This document shows, one piece after another, positions 37,457 through 51,178 of a stretch of DNA of 64,000 bases. The position numbers were made by a program, and so were the translations under genes. Position 1 is the stretch's first letter. Each line of letters starts with the position of its first letter. Below the pieces are notes generated by a model. The model had not been told where the DNA came from, did no database searches, and saw only the letters and a list, made by a program, of their open reading frames with translations. The stretch is from Rotaria sp. Silwood1 (taxonomy: Eukaryota > Rotifera > Eurotatoria > Philodinida > Philodinidae): the NCBI GenBank assembly GCA_905250075.1, contig CAJNOP010000001.1, forward strand, positions 3,940,514 to 4,004,513. The letters are read 5' to 3'.

Positions 37457-40121
37457 AAAACATTAGAAAAACACAATCTGTGTGGCTCTTACAAAATAGA
37501 ATGGATTACTAGGAGCCAGTTACAATTCTTCTTAGATTAGCTGTTAAACGTTGTCATATATTTTCCACAAAATATGCTTGATAAATAATGGTCATATAGG
37601 AATAACATATATTGCTTAAGCTTCTTTAAAAATTGCTGGTAAATGAAGACTTTCGATTATTGATAGAGGAGAAAACTTGTTAATGATTTGATCAAGAAGT
37701 AATCTAGCGAAATAAACAGATCAATCACTAGTTAATGGTAATGAAACTGTTGGATCAGTCGTTTGTATTTGCTATGTTTAGTATTGATAGTGCATCTTAG
37801 TTTTATTAATAGAGTAAATGTTAAAATAGGACACATCGGAGCAGCAGTCGATGGTGGCGATGTTAGAGATGAATTGATTGTTGATAGATGAAGAGTAAAT
37901 GTTCACTGACATTAAATGAGAGCTGTTATCATTAGAGATTGGCATGATACAGAACGAAATAGGATGATCATATAAATATATATTAATGTATGTATCTAGA
38001 TGTAAAGAAGCAATTCATTGTAGACTATGATTCAAGAAAAAGGACTTGGAAGCTATCTAAAGTTTTACGAAAATACATTATTTGATAAATTTGAATGATT
38101 CTTTATATAAACGATACCATTCATGTTGTTATACATGGAAATCAATCGTTTTTTAACTCATACTATAAAAATTGACCTATAAAAGTTTAATCTTGGTCAC
38201 AGATAAGAGTTTTATTTTCTACCAAGCACGCCACTATGTGGAAAAGTCACGTGAGGGGTTACTATATCATTTTTAATCTTGGACGTAATGAATACATGCT
38301 TCTTTTACTGTTACCTGGTTAACGTCCTATAATATATGACTAAAGCGTAAAACTACGTTATAACGTCATATCAGAAAAAAAGTGTAAAAGGCTTCACGAT
38401 TGAACGAAAGAACATGTACGTCATATTCAAGTATATGTGAAAGAATAAAAGGAATAGCATCAGTAACATCATGTTCTTTTCTTTCTTTTCTTTTTACGGT
38501 ATAATGAAATGTACCACTCCGATATATTTATAGACGTTTCACCCCATCACTAGTAATGCTTCATAGTAACTGACATACAGTCGACGCATAGCTTTATGAT
38601 CATCGTCAAGAAAGATTGCATCATTAATTGCTCACTCAAACAAGACAAGAATGTAACGAATAAGGGTGGAGAGACAGATTGTTTGATAGTCAGTATTCTC
38701 AGTCAAATAATACGGTCCATATATGGGCTTTTTACGCTCTGTATTTTATAGTAAACCGGACGAATGTTTTACTACCATCTTTAGTCTGAGTAGGGCATAC
38801 ATACGAACCGATACGATGTAAAAATTGTGTTGTATACTGTACTGTAGTGCAATGATCGTAATTAAGACGATACACAGCCTGCTTTTCGTATCTTATTTAA
38901 CTATAAACAGTCGTGTACGATACAGTTCTGGCGAAAAATGGGAACACGCGCAACTATTGTATGAGATATGAGGTTGGAAGTAAAGAAAAAGTTTTGTTTT
39001 TCAATGTCAATCTTTGAGATTAATACAACTGAATAGAATGTAAGAAAAAGAACAAAAATTGCCTAAGACAATGCAAAAGCAGTGTCGGTAGTATTTTAAT
39101 TCTTTATAAAAAAAAAACTTAAAGAAACATTCTCTCTATATATAGTCCTATAATAACAACAATACCTTGTTTTTCTATGTTATTTGATGATTCTTCATCT
39201 AATATCATAATATTAAGATTTTTATAAGATCTATTCGGTTATGATATGTAACAGTTACATTAGGTTCATATTATCTGTGATATGTATTCTCTTTTTCATT
39301 CCTCTTCTCTCGTTTCTATATTCCTTTTTTCTCGTCTCTGTTAGTGCCTAACCTTTAATATGTATATATAAAGACGCATGTCTTGTTTGTTTTGTTTGCA
39401 TCTATAGTTTATTAGTGTGTCCTCAAGAAACTAAAAGACATAAAATTAGTTTAGACATTGACACTGTTCACCTCTATTTTTTAGATGAATGAGAAAAATT
39501 TTCGCTTTTACATCAAAGTGTGCACTGCGCTTCGTATTCAAGCATAAGTTATTCGTAATGAAGCTCCTTCTCTTAGAGCAGTTGAAAGATGGTCTAAATT
39601 TTTTATGAAGGTCAATAAGAATTTGAAGATGAAACACAAATTATTCGTTTCTCTATTTCGCTTTTAGTCCGCCGCTACTACTTTTTGTATATCCTAACAT
39701 ATATAGACAGCTACGCATTAAATGAGACAAGAATAAAAAAAAGAAAAGAGAGAAGAATAAAAAGAGAGCCCAGAAGAGAATACATATCAAAGACAATATG
39801 AACTTACTATAAGTGTTACATATCACAAGAGAACAGGTCTTTTTGAAATTTTTTTTTTATGATAATAGTTGAAGAATGGTCAAATACCAGAGGAAAAAAG
39901 AGCATTATTTTTATTATTAGCTCATACAGAGCGAAAGTTTTTTTAAAATTTTTATAAAGACTTAAAATACATTCGCCCGTACTTTTGCGTTGCCCTAAAT
40001 ATATGTTATTGCTTCTGTACTCACAATAAGAGTAAAAGGGACGCGTATATATTTCCAACAGAATAATGCCTTGCACACAATTAAGTTTTCTTTTTCTTTC
40101 ATTTTAGCCTAATATCTAAAG
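37457..40121. other. Noncoding DNA upstream of the SLC17-type transporter
   Basis: No supported gene. Open frames at 39446-39637 and 39816-40076 (minus) have no domain. A polypyrimidine tract ending in CATTTTAG just before the transporter ATG (about 40107) suggests an upstream noncoding exon whose donor I cannot place. Confidence 0.4.
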
Positions 40122-41862
40122 ATGGTTGCTGAAAACTCAGTAGTCCCTATTGATAATCCCGCTCCGCCACGTTTAATTCCATCAACACGTTTTACATTAG
40201 CATTACTAGTCTTTTTTGCTTTTGTTGTTCAATATTCTCAACGTGTGAATCTACCAATAGGTATTGTATGCATGGTTAATCGTACAAAACCAATTCATCA
40301 TAATACTTTGTTCCATGTAACAACTGAATTACCAAATGATATCTCGATAGATTATCTTAATTCCTCAATAACAACAAGTCCGACTAGTATTAATAAAGAA
40401 AAAGGAGGTTTTTTTAATGAAAAACAATTTCATTGGCCTGAATTACAACAACAACTTCTGCTAGGTGGATATTGGGCTGGTTATATATTCACACAAATAC
40501 CAGGTTGATAAAAAGATTTTTTTTACATAATGATTAGTATGCTCAATTTCATCATTAGGTGGATGGTTAGCAACCAGTATAGGTGCAAAATGGGTTTACG
40601 CAGGTTCTCTAGGAACTAGTTCATTAGCTACTCTAGCAATAACATGGATGTATATGATGTCCAGTACACATTTTTTTTTGATACTTATGCTTCGATTTAT
40701 AATTGGTCTTGCACATGGTGTACTTTTTCCAGCAACAATTTCTCTTTGGTCGGTATGGGCTGTTCCACAAGAACGAAGTACACTTGCCTCAATTGGATTT
40801 TGTGGAACACATCTTGGAACATCTTTAACAGTGCTTGTTGGTGGAGTATTTTGTCGTTATTTATTTGCAGGATGGATGTATCTATTTTTTATCACAAGTA
40901 TTCTTGGTTTTATCTGGTTGGCATTATGGACTACGTTAACAGCAAATGCACCACATCATCATAAAAAAATTAGTGATCATGAACGAGATTATATAAGTAG
41001 TTTAACCGGTAGTACTGGTCATAAACGTCCAATGTCATTAGCATCAATACCATGGAAAAACATAATCAAGTCAAAACCATTAGTTGCTTTAATCTTAACA
41101 CAGAATGCGAATTTGTTCGGTTTATTTTTCTTTTTAACAAATCTTGCTAAAGTTTTAAATGAACTTTTAAATATTACACCAGCAAATACTGGTTATATAT
41201 TATCTTTTGGATATTTTTTAACATTATTAAGTAGTCTATTATCAGGTAATAGAAATAAAAATGAGATTTTTTTGTAAAAAAAAAAATTGGTTTTTAGGTA
41301 TTGCAGTTGATCATGTCGTTCGAAAAAATGTTGTAACATTAACAACTGCAAGAAAAATATCGAATTCTTTAACATCATTTATACCTGTCTTCTGCATGGT
41401 TTTACTTTATTTTTCTGATAATTCAAGTCATAGAGTAGGCGTTTTTGCTGTTCTGTTATTTCTTGCTGCTTCTGGTAAAATTTCACATATATTTTTTATT
41501 TATTTCAATACCTATTTTTTTCATTAGGTCTCGGTTATGGTAGTGGTTATGTAGTCAATTTTGCGGATATTGTTCCAGCTTATTCCGGTGTTATATTTGG
41601 CCTTGCTAATACATTTGCATCATTAGCTGGTGTAATTGGAAACTTAGTTGCAGGAATAATTGTTAAGAAACCAGTTTTAGAACAATGGAGAAAATTATAT
41701 ATTATCTTTGGTATTGTTTATTTCTTTGGTGGTCTTGTTTATGTTTTATATGGTTCGGCTGTACCAAGAAAATGGGCGAAATTTCAAACTGTGAACAATG
41801 ATGCTAAACTAGAGAAAAAAACAAACGACGAAATAGCAATGCCAATGGACGAAAAAGTTTAA
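40122..41862 (+). CDS. SLC17-family anion transporter (major facilitator superfamily)
   Basis: Four exons: 40122-40503, 40559-41245, 41298-41474, 41528-41862. The model is phase-consistent and encodes 526 aa. A cytosolic N-terminus is followed by TM1 (TLALLVFFAFVVQYSQRVNL), a long lumenal loop with possible N-glycosylation sites, FHWPELQQQLLLGGYWAGYIFTQIPGG (a hallmark run of the sialin/VGLUT/Na-phosphate group, residues about 106-131), the loop GAKWVYAG, LRFIIGLAHGVLFPA and SIPWKNIIKSKP in the central loop, then six more helices. SLC17 members carry phosphate, sialic acid, glutamate or nucleotides; the substrate here cannot be read from sequence. There is a short charged cytosolic tail. Confidence 0.88.
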
Positions 41863-43007
41863 CCAAACCAAAAGGATATTTAAAAATCGTTTTCTTTTTT
41901 CTTTCCTTCTCTTAGCACAAATTTTCCTGTTTCGCATAATAGAATAGGCCATTTTTCATATTATTATGTGACCAATTTTTAAAATGATCTCACTCTTTTT
42001 CTTTGTGCTAGGAAATTCTTCTTCAAACTAAACATAACTTGATGCAAATTCACTTTTGGCATTTTTTTCATTATCATTTTATTTGAACAAGAAAATCAAT
42101 GAAGAAAAACAAGCATTGAAATATTTATAAATGATTTTATACTTTCTGTAAAATTTTGATACTAAAAATCGTGAACTTTATTGCTGTTTTTATTATGATG
42201 ATGAACTACACTTGTATTCATAATTGATTATTCGTCGTTTTCTTATGCTAAGTAAATATCTTGTGATATGAGATATATGACGAAGAATATAGTTAGTGAG
42301 AAATATGGCCAAAATAGTTTATGAATTTTCATTCAGATTTAATATTTAATTTAGATTATCCAAGATAAATTTTTATTGAGGAATCGGGGACGTAATGGAA
42401 TCGAGGAGCGCAACACTTTCAGAATCAGTAGAAGAACTAATCTTGTTTCAGGACAAGTTCATGGTGAGTATACTTATAAAAAGAAACTATCCACGTGTTA
42501 TTATAAAGGCTTATTAATGATGAGTATAATCTACAAATCAAAACTATTTTTGGTATCAACTCAAATATAAACAGAACACACAAATAGCAATTGCATCATT
42601 AATAAAACAAAATTTCAATCACAATATTCTCTTGATTTCAAAGTATGTCTTTAGTCAAGAGATACTTTTATGACAATGGAATGTTTATGTTTTTAACTAT
42701 GCAACACTATTCAATTGTTTATAATGCATTTGGCCCATAAATTGAACAACAAAAGAACTCTTCATAATTTTGTATCACCATCAAATTTGTTCAAAAGCAC
42801 CCATTTGAATGTTTTTACTATTCCTTCCAATAACAATCAATTCCACAAGAACAAGAAAATACTATATCCTAAAAAAGATTCATCTATCAGCATGTGTTTG
42901 TACTTTTGCAGTGTCTACATATCATTAATAATATTTCATAATCTTTTGTTTTATTAAGTTTAACCGAATTTTCACTTCAAAATAAAATAACAAACTAAAA
43001 TTTTACT
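41863..43007. other. Convergent intergenic DNA
   Basis: Tail-to-tail spacer between the transporter and the minus-strand 7TM receptor, holding both 3' UTRs. Open frames at 42376-42570 and 42715-42957 are not convincing. Confidence 0.45.
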
Positions 43008-44162
43008 TTAGCTTTTGTTGTAAATTTTCGTGTCAATAAGCTCATCATCAATAGTTGATATTGACTTAATAGTTTCTAATGATGTTCTTTTTCTCCATGA
43101 CACATGCATAACTTCAAATTCTTGTATATGTCGTCTTTTATTATAGAAACAAAAACATAATTTTCTAAACAACCATATTTGATAAAATTCTTTAACATAA
43201 AAATTATTGGGCATAACATAAATTATGTATGTTAATATTTGCGGAGTATAAAGAAGAAAAATAAATACAATGTGTATACGAATTTTATAATTTGATGATA
43301 ATGTTAAACAAAAATTCAATAAATTTAGATATAAACTATTTAAAAACATACAAAAAATAATAAATAATGATGGAATAAAATAAGTTTGATGAATAATTAT
43401 TTTTCGAAGACAATTGTCTTTTATGAATAATACAATAACACATATAATACATATTACATGAATTAAACATGGAATAATTATATAAATATAATATAAAATT
43501 ATTGACCAATATTTATATGAATATTTTTTATATGTACAATAGAAATTACCAGATTGATCAATTAATAAACTTCGTCCAAATATTTTATCAAGATTTGATA
43601 ATGAAACAATAACAAAAAAAAATAATGAAATAATTAAAGATCGTTTACGTCGACGAAATTTATCAACATTAAAACATGTATAAAGTACACTTTCCGTTGC
43701 AATTGCAGTACTCATCACAATACTTGTATAAACCATAATAAGAGATAAATATGGATAACCATAACAAGCCCATATACGAAATAAATACTTATCATAATAA
43801 ATAGCAGTTATTATATTTGTTAAAATTAACATCATTAATATTAAACTACATATTGAATAGTTAATTAAATAAATACCACAAACTGTATGTCGAATACGTT
43901 CTCGCATAAATGTCATTATAGAAAATATATTATTTATTATACCAATAGAAGCTAATAAAATTAAAATAAAACCATAAACATAACGTAATAGTGGAAGATC
44001 ATAAACAATTGCTCCAATCATGGGAAGAGTTAATGCATTATAATGGATATCTTTATTGTTATTAAGATAATATTCTTTAGGACAAGTATAAAAACCAAAT
44101 AAACATCGATTTTCTTTCAGATAAGAACTACCGTTTGAACACAACATTGTTTTGAAAAACAA
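43008..44162 (-). CDS. Orphan rhodopsin-like 7TM receptor
   Basis: A single-exon frame of 384 aa. Residues 1-55 are an extracellular N-terminus with an NGSS glycosylation site and three Cys. Seven hydrophobic helices follow: YGFILILLASIGIINNIFSI (TM1, with the GxxxN-like GIINN), TVCGIYLINYSICSLILMMLILTNI, WACYGYPYLSLIMVYTSIVMSTAIA, SLIISLFFFVIVSL, IILYYIYIIIPCLIHVICIICVIV, FIPSLFIIFCMFLNSLYL and HIVFIFLLYTPQILTYIIYV. The cytosolic tail is basic and Cys-containing. DRY is replaced by TESVLY and NPxxY by TPQILTY. It looks intact. It is not obviously related to the receptor at 20.1 kb beyond general fold. Confidence 0.8.
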   Translation of the reverse strand: MFFKTMLCSNGSSYLKENRCLFGFYTCPKEYYLNNNKDIHYNALTLPMIGAIVYDLPLLRYVYGFILILLASIGIINNIFSIMTFMRERIRHTVCGIYLINYSICSLILMMLILTNIITAIYYDKYLFRIWACYGYPYLSLIMVYTSIVMSTAIATESVLYTCFNVDKFRRRKRSLIISLFFFVIVSLSNLDKIFGRSLLIDQSGNFYCTYKKYSYKYWSIILYYIYIIIPCLIHVICIICVIVLFIKDNCLRKIIIHQTYFIPSLFIIFCMFLNSLYLNLLNFCLTLSSNYKIRIHIVFIFLLYTPQILTYIIYVMPNNFYVKEFYQIWLFRKLCFCFYNKRRHIQEFEVMHVSWRKRTSLETIKSISTIDDELIDTKIYNKS

Positions 44163-47115
44163 AATAATGAAAAATGAGTAGAAATTTGCTATACATTCAA
44201 ATTATACATATTCAAATTAGTAAAAATGCAATTTGCATACAGGCAGCTTACAAGAAACATGTGTCAAAACGATGATTTCTACTTGATTTAATGAAAACCT
44301 AATCAGTTGTATAATATATTACTTATTAGAATAGTTTCTGATAAAACTATTCATTTAAGAATGTTGTGGATGGTTTCACCAATAAGTTATTGTGCAATCT
44401 TTCGTAGACTGTTTTTTTTTGAATATCCTACATTAATGTGACATTTTATTCATAGTGTGAGTCTTTTATTCTAACTAGATGTTTGACGAAAAAAAAAATG
44501 ACAATCCAGGTACTCTCTGATTTAGTACGAGTCGAGCCCATCTTGTTTCGATCCCAATCGATGATTTCTTACCTGCAGTAATTTTGATTGATTCTTATTT
44601 CGGTTTCCTTCCAATTCGCTCGTAATTCATGAACTTGAAAGCAGATGAATTTTTGATGGAATAATGTTAAGAGCTATTAATGAGACAGTCATTAATGTTG
44701 TTTATACTTTCAATATTATTAACAGAAGTTTATTTAGGCTTGACCATCTAATTATTATAGGTTAAAAAAATATGTTTATGTCAACAAAGTCGATTCAACA
44801 CGTGTGATATATATTTAATTATTCATTGTTTATATGATCTTATATTTAAATAATATTTCTAGAATATGATAGTCTATCATGTTATTTATGGTTAAATCAA
44901 ATAATTGCCTATATATATCTGTGATGATAGCTTTCACAGGTATATGGTTAAGAGTTGATTTTATTATGGAAAAAGTGTCGATTGAATGTTTTAATATCAA
45001 TATAGATGTTTCATGCATTCATGTACTATTTATTTCATTAGGTTCTTTCTATTATTTATATCTATGTTTAAATTATTTTATATTTTCATCCTTTACTCAC
45101 TTAAAGAATTATTAATACGAGAAATTTCTATATTTGAGTTAATTCCAAATTTCCAATGAGTTTATATGAAAAAGAATTCTGCTGATTTTTAAACTGATAT
45201 CCTATATATAATTCGTCCAATTTGTTCATTTTTTAAACTAAGAGCAAAAATTCGTCAAAAAATTTTACTTCATTGCGCAAAGAAATATATTTGTTATTTA
45301 TGATTGAAACAAACGTTGAATCATACAACTAGAGCTTTTTATTTCACCTTTATATATCATTCCATATTATTTTTTTCCAAATCCAAAATATGTATACCAT
45401 TGATGGCATTCGAAAATATTGCCTTTTAAATTCTGATTCTTATCCTAACAGTTATAATCATCATGTTCTTGTATGATCATTAGGCAGAGAAGAGATGTCT
45501 GTTCTAGTACAATAGTGGTACATTTATTCAACAAACATGACGTGCATGATTAGAATCTCATGACAGAGATTCGTTTTTTTTGTGCTGTTGATATCCTATC
45601 ATATTGTTTAGTTCTGATAGTAAATTATAAAATCAGATTATTAAATCGTTCTTTCATCTATTGATCAAAACTCTTTTCCAATTTCAGAGTTGAAGCGCTA
45701 GAGTGTGATAATATCTAAATCTTCTTTTATTTGATTACAAAAGTTTGAAGCAGTTCCATATTTCAATTTAGATAAGCTTCGAATTTATATTGTATTTGTA
45801 TTTTTACTTCATATTTCATGTACTTATGTCTCTTTATATAATTTATATTTATCTAAGTGATTGGAATTCTGAGTAGTACCATCTAACATTTATTTATTAA
45901 ATATAATTTTGTTGGATTTAGTAAAAACAACAATTAATAGAAAGACATCGATGTGCATCTATTGTGTTTACTTTACATCAATATATGGAAAATAATATTG
46001 ATCAATATGAAACTAAATATGATCATCAAACTTGAGCTTACTACAACCAGAAAAAATATGACACTTTTTTTAAATTCAATTCATCGATAATTAATTGTTC
46101 TTGTATTTCTTTAGTTTTTATTTGAGTTGTATCAGTCAATCAATTAAAAGATGATACTAATGCATGCTTAATTACTATCAATGCGGTGCTAAAGTATTTT
46201 TCAGTTTTTATGTTGTTCTAACAATGATTTAAAAGGATACAAAATCCCATTATAAAGAGAATTTAGTTTTTTTGATTATGCTTATTTCTGTACCGAGTGA
46301 AAACGCTTACAAAGAAGTAGCTATTAATGTTATAAGCATGAAATGAGACATGACTATTTACAATTTGGCTTTACAGTTTAGAGTTTATTTAAGCGAGACA
46401 AATGTCTAGATTGCATGTTTAGCAGCGAACTGGGCTCTAATTAAAAAGAAAAAAAAAAGAAAGTCTAAGATAAGAACAAAACAGAAGAAGACACTAAAAG
46501 ACAAACTGCTAGTATTGTTGATGATATTGATCTTATATTTTTGGTGCATGCATACGACAATAAACTCTGATAAAAAGCATCGATCCGCGCTTTCAACAGT
46601 TCACATGCACTGAAGTTATGATTCACACATCTTCTTCCCCTAGGAAAAACACATTTAGTGATGATATGCATATAAAAAGTTTTTGTATGTTATTTTACCA
46701 TTTGACGAGCTATTACACTGTTTTTTCTAGTGCTGAAGACAGTTGCGTACGTCTTCTTTATTATCACTACAATCCATGAAAGATAGTCAAAAGGTTAGTA
46801 ATTAACATGCCCTGAAATAGTGAAATCATGTCATACCGCTCCATGACTTCATTCTATGTTGTGACTATAAAACTTTCAGAGTAGATATTTCGTTTCATCG
46901 AAACTTACTAGTTTAATTTCCAAATCAATTCGTCAAAGTTATCATGAAACAGATCCATCCTACTCAAAACCGGTATTTGATCTTCCACAGATACTCTTAA
47001 TAAGAAAACGATATTTCGACTATTTTAAAGTGATATCTGACGAATTTCGAACTATGGATAGTGATGGCAAGGATCGTTCGAATGGGAAGTTCTGTATAAC
47101 AAGAGGAAAAAAGTG
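44163..47115. other. Gene-poor intergenic DNA
   Basis: No exon chain or repeat recognised. Overlapping short frames at 44830-45115 on both strands and at 46465-46671 show no domains. Confidence 0.45.
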
Positions 47116-47566
47116 ATGTATCAGTTTAAACAACAAATTTTTCAAGATCACTAGTAAAATAATTAAAAATGAGTTCATGTTTGGACATTTTGATCATCAA
47201 ACTTCGGTTTTCAAATAAAGTGCATGTGGTATTCAAAATTAGGATAAAATCCTGAATCGAATAACAGATTTTATTACCAAATACTTTTCATCAAAATTCG
47301 ATCCCGACTTCTCTTATAGCTTATATGAAGCGACTTCATCGAGTATCCGCTCGGATCGAGTTTCGATGAAAAATATTTGGTAATAAAATCTGTTATTTGA
47401 TTCAGGGTTTTATGCTGATTTTGAATACCACATGCATTTTATTTGAAAACGGAAGTTTAATGATCAAAATGTCCAAACATGAGCTCATTTTTAATTATTT
47501 TACCACTAACATCGAAAAATTTGTTTTTTTAAACAACGAATCATTATTTTTTTTAAACCGATACAT
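47116..47566. repeat. Large hairpin inverted repeat (~200-bp arms)
   Basis: The left arm (about 47116-47310) and right arm (about 47357-47566) are inverted copies. For example TTTGGACATTTTGATCAT near 47178 pairs with ATGATCAAAATGTCCAAA near 47460, and AATAACAGATTTTATTACC pairs with GGTAATAAAATCTGTTATT. A loop of about 45 bp carries more CG-rich sequence. By eye the arms are nearly 90 percent identical. The open frame inside the right arm (47397-47654) is not a gene. Confidence 0.85.
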
Positions 47567-48814
47567 AGCTTTTTTTGCCCCTAGTTATACTAATTATAAT
47601 CTATTAAAAATAACTTTTTCATCATTCATGCATATGTATCTGTTAGGTTTGTAATGTGTACAGAAAATATATTCAAAGTTCAACTCATGCATTGAGAGAA
47701 TACAGCTTATTTTGGCCCAGAAAAATAGCTAATCCAGTATTCTATACATTGTTTTACATGGAGAATTACAGAAAAATTAGTTTTGGAATTTTAAAATGGC
47801 ATTAAACACGAAGATTTAGCAGAGTATTTAAAACTTCATCCACTTTACATGCTTCTGAAAAACATATTATTTTGAATTTTCTTCAGTGAAAACTAACTAT
47901 CAAACCTCTAACATAGTATTTTTCCTATATAACTCGATGAACTCTATACACATAAAGCAAAAGAAAAAGAAAAAATAAATTTCTGCTTAAATTTTGAATT
48001 TTCCGCACCTTACATGTGAGTGCATACAAGCTGTTAGATGAGATGACTAATATTCTAATCTTTCTTATTTGATATTGATGTGCTTCATGACAAACAGACG
48101 TGGAAGCGTTCTTCACTTTTAAGGTATGTTGGATTGATTTTGTTTACTTAGACTATTCTGAACAAACAGGAGCAAAACTAATAAATAAAACTTGTATCTT
48201 ACTTTTGTTTTCCTAAATCGAGATAAGCGAAACAGGTGCCCACTTTGAGTAGATTTCTGCTCTTCTTATTGATATTTCCTTTTACAAATGTATTCCAAAT
48301 GCGTGTATCTTTAAAAAAATGAGCTCTCTAAATCTGATCTGTAAACTTTTGCTAGCTGCTTTTATAGACACTTCTCCATATAATGGTCGAAAGGTTTTTT
48401 CTTGCGCAACCACATATATATCACTCCTCTCTATAAACTAACGACGAGTGATTACTCGGAGACCCGCTCGAAATTTCAGTCGAAATATTTCTTGGTGGGG
48501 TTTCGATGAAAACAGAAAAAAATAGAAACGTTCAAGTAAGGACTGAGAAGGACGACTAGGCGAAGGAAAAAAATCTTACTACTTGTGTCAAATTATTTTT
48601 ATTCCGTTTTATACATTTCAATTTAGCCAACGTTTTCGGATATTCTTGAAATAGTTATCCACTTTAGATTTTAACGACAATTTACAATCTGCGACAAAGT
48701 TTAAGCGAAGTCATTTTTCTTGATTTTCATATATTTTTACATTTGCTGTGTTTCCAACTATTCTTTCACATTAAAGAGTACTGACCTAATTCGTATGGAG
48801 ATATAGGTAATATG
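47567..48814. other. Intergenic DNA between two fold-back elements
   Basis: Nothing supportable as a gene. The minus-strand frame at 47925-48116 is low-scoring. Confidence 0.45.
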
Positions 48815-50025
48815 AGAGACCGGCTAGATGGTGTATTATAGGAGAGAATTCTGTCTGTCTATGTAGATTCTTTCATAATTAAAACAATTTTTTTTTGTAC
48901 AAAAATAGATTTAAGTGCTTGTCAGTGTTTTGCACTAAAATTGAAACAAAATAGATTACTCAATAAAAAACTTCATGCTCTATCAGTTTCTAAAAGAAGT
49001 TTTAATCCTGATATCAATCTTTACCTCCAAACCTGATTCTAGTGAGAATTGGTGAAACGCATAGAAAAGTGGAATCCTTCCAATTCAATCGTATCACACT
49101 TCACGAAGTTTTTATTATTCGAACGAGAATGGGTATGAGTGTGAAATGTGAATGAGGATCAAAGTAAGAAACAAATTACACCCACATTCTACTTGTAAGT
49201 TAATGGAGACAAATTTAGTGATGCATTTTTTTAATTAGCCCATTCTCAAAGACATGAATACTGTTTTTCTTTTTTTATAATTCGTGAAACGTTCGATTTC
49301 TTTATCTATAACAACTGTAATACTTCTAAACAGCTGTTATCGATGTTTGTCTTATGAATATGAGCTATGAACATTCCTTGATCAGTCGTGAAAGAATCAG
49401 CTCCTTTGATCAAAGTATGACAGAGAAATTCCATTTTTTCTGTGGTGAATAAGCTTTTGAGTCACTGTTTCGTCAGACCCAATGATGGATGTCATCACCT
49501 CGAATATGTTAGTGAAATAAACATAGAAAGACGAAGAAAAAATTTTAAAAAATTTTCCACTTCAAGCTGTAATACGCTACTAAAAGATAGACCACTTTTT
49601 TCTACACCACATTCACTTCTGAATCTTTTTTACAATAGACATGAATAGAATTCAATTCTCTTTAAAATGAGACATATAAAGCTTTTAACTATACTCAGGC
49701 ACGAGCGAAAGACGATGGACTTTGAAGGATTTCACTGTTCATATAGTTCGCTTGGTCTCACTAAAATCAAGTTTTGGAGATAAAGATTGATGTCAGGATT
49801 AAAAATTTTGTTTTAGTAACTAACAGAACGTGAAATTTTCTATGGATTGGTTTATTTTGTTTTTAGTTAAGTGCAAATCTCTTGGTTAGGAAGTGCGAAA
49901 TGCTGAAAACCACTTAAATCTATCTTAATGTGGAGACAAATTAGTTTTATTATGAAAAATCTATATAGACAGACAGAGTTCCTTCTTATGATACATTACC
50001 TAGCCAACCTCTTATACTATCAACA
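48815..50025. repeat. Fold-back element with ~280-bp diverged arms
   Basis: The left arm (about 48815-49090) is matched in inverted orientation by the right arm (about 49735-50025). Shared blocks include TCTGTCTGTCTATGTAGAT / TCTGTCTGTCTATATAGAT, ATAGATTTAAGTGCTTG / ATAGATTTAAGTGGTTT and TTTTAATCCTGATATCAAT / TTTTAATCCTGACATCAAT. Arms are roughly 70 percent identical. The interior (about 650 bp) has no convincing gene; the 68-codon frame at 49442-49648 has no domain. This looks like an old DNA transposon with long terminal inverted repeats. Confidence 0.7.
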
Positions 50026-51178
50026 TCACCGTGTGAATTCAATCTGAAATATTTAACGTGAAAGAAAAGTAAAAAAAGACAAATGTAAAAGAGATCGATA
50101 TAAAAAAAAAACGAGTTTACTTAAAGTTTTGTCTCTGTGCATCATACCCGCTGCGTTAATATAACTAATTCATTCGATTTCATTTTTTTTTGTTAAAACC
50201 AAAATGTCAATATAACAAATGAGACAAAGTAGCATGTATATATATTCAGAGGTTACCTAACTGGCAGAGAGAGAAGTACCGAGAATGTGATGCTTCCTCA
50301 CACAAACAAGAAACGCTTTTTGTTTTAGCAGAACCGATCACTTTTCTTGCATTCCGTTAGCAAAAAAAACTCTACGCCTAAAAAGAACGCGACATCCTCC
50401 AATATTGCCTGCCTCACGTCAGTCATGCATATATTTAATGAAAAAAAAATGAATGAGTAGACGAAACTAATTTCATACCCAGAATGACTGAAAAGCGCGT
50501 TTATTTCAATTTGTTTTTTCAATTTTTTTAAAAATTTGTCCGTTTCTATTTCACAATGAATTATTTTGACCATTATTAGTCTAAGCCAAATGAAAAGTAG
50601 AAAAGATCTTTTGATATGTGTTTCACAAAAGTTCTACTTAAAATTATTTGTACTTCGAGAAAAAATCTATTAGTGATGGTCATCAACTTTTTTTTTTTTT
50701 ATAGCTTGTACTTTTTCATTAAAAAGGTAAGACAACTATATATTGATTTGACGCGCTATAATAGGCAACCTTTATACATTCATTATGATCAAGCACTCAT
50801 TCATATGCAAAGAAAAAAGACCAAAAGATATATAACCACGATGATACAAATGGCCTTTTAACTGTTTTTTATATGAACAAACTCTCGACACTTCTTAAAA
50901 TGGTGACCAATGAAATTGTTTCAACAATTTCTACTCATTTATCATGAATCTTATGCATTGAATTCATCAATATTTCATCTTGATAAATTATGATTAGTAA
51001 GTATTCTGTGAACGAGAATCGATTCGAAGTTTATTTTCGACTTATCCTTATAGTTTCAAAAAATAATGATCTAACATAGAGTTTTCAAAGATCATTTGAA
51101 AGAAAAACCGTGAACAGATCGTTTAGAGGTTCGATTGGTCTTCTTTAAAGTTTTATTTCATATAAATTGATCTATAAC
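50026..51178. other. Intergenic DNA
   Basis: AT-rich. Open frames at 50325-50573 (minus) and 50616-50861 (plus) lack domain character. No repeats noted. Confidence 0.45.

Noticed and set aside
37189..37476. Overlapping open frames on both strands (70 and 77 codons), with similar frames at 55516-55899
   Set aside because: They arise from the CG-rich MITE-like repeat present in both places.
47397..47654. 85-codon open frame with hydrophobic stretches
   Set aside because: It lies mostly in one arm of the 47.1-47.6 kb inverted repeat and has no domain or splice context.
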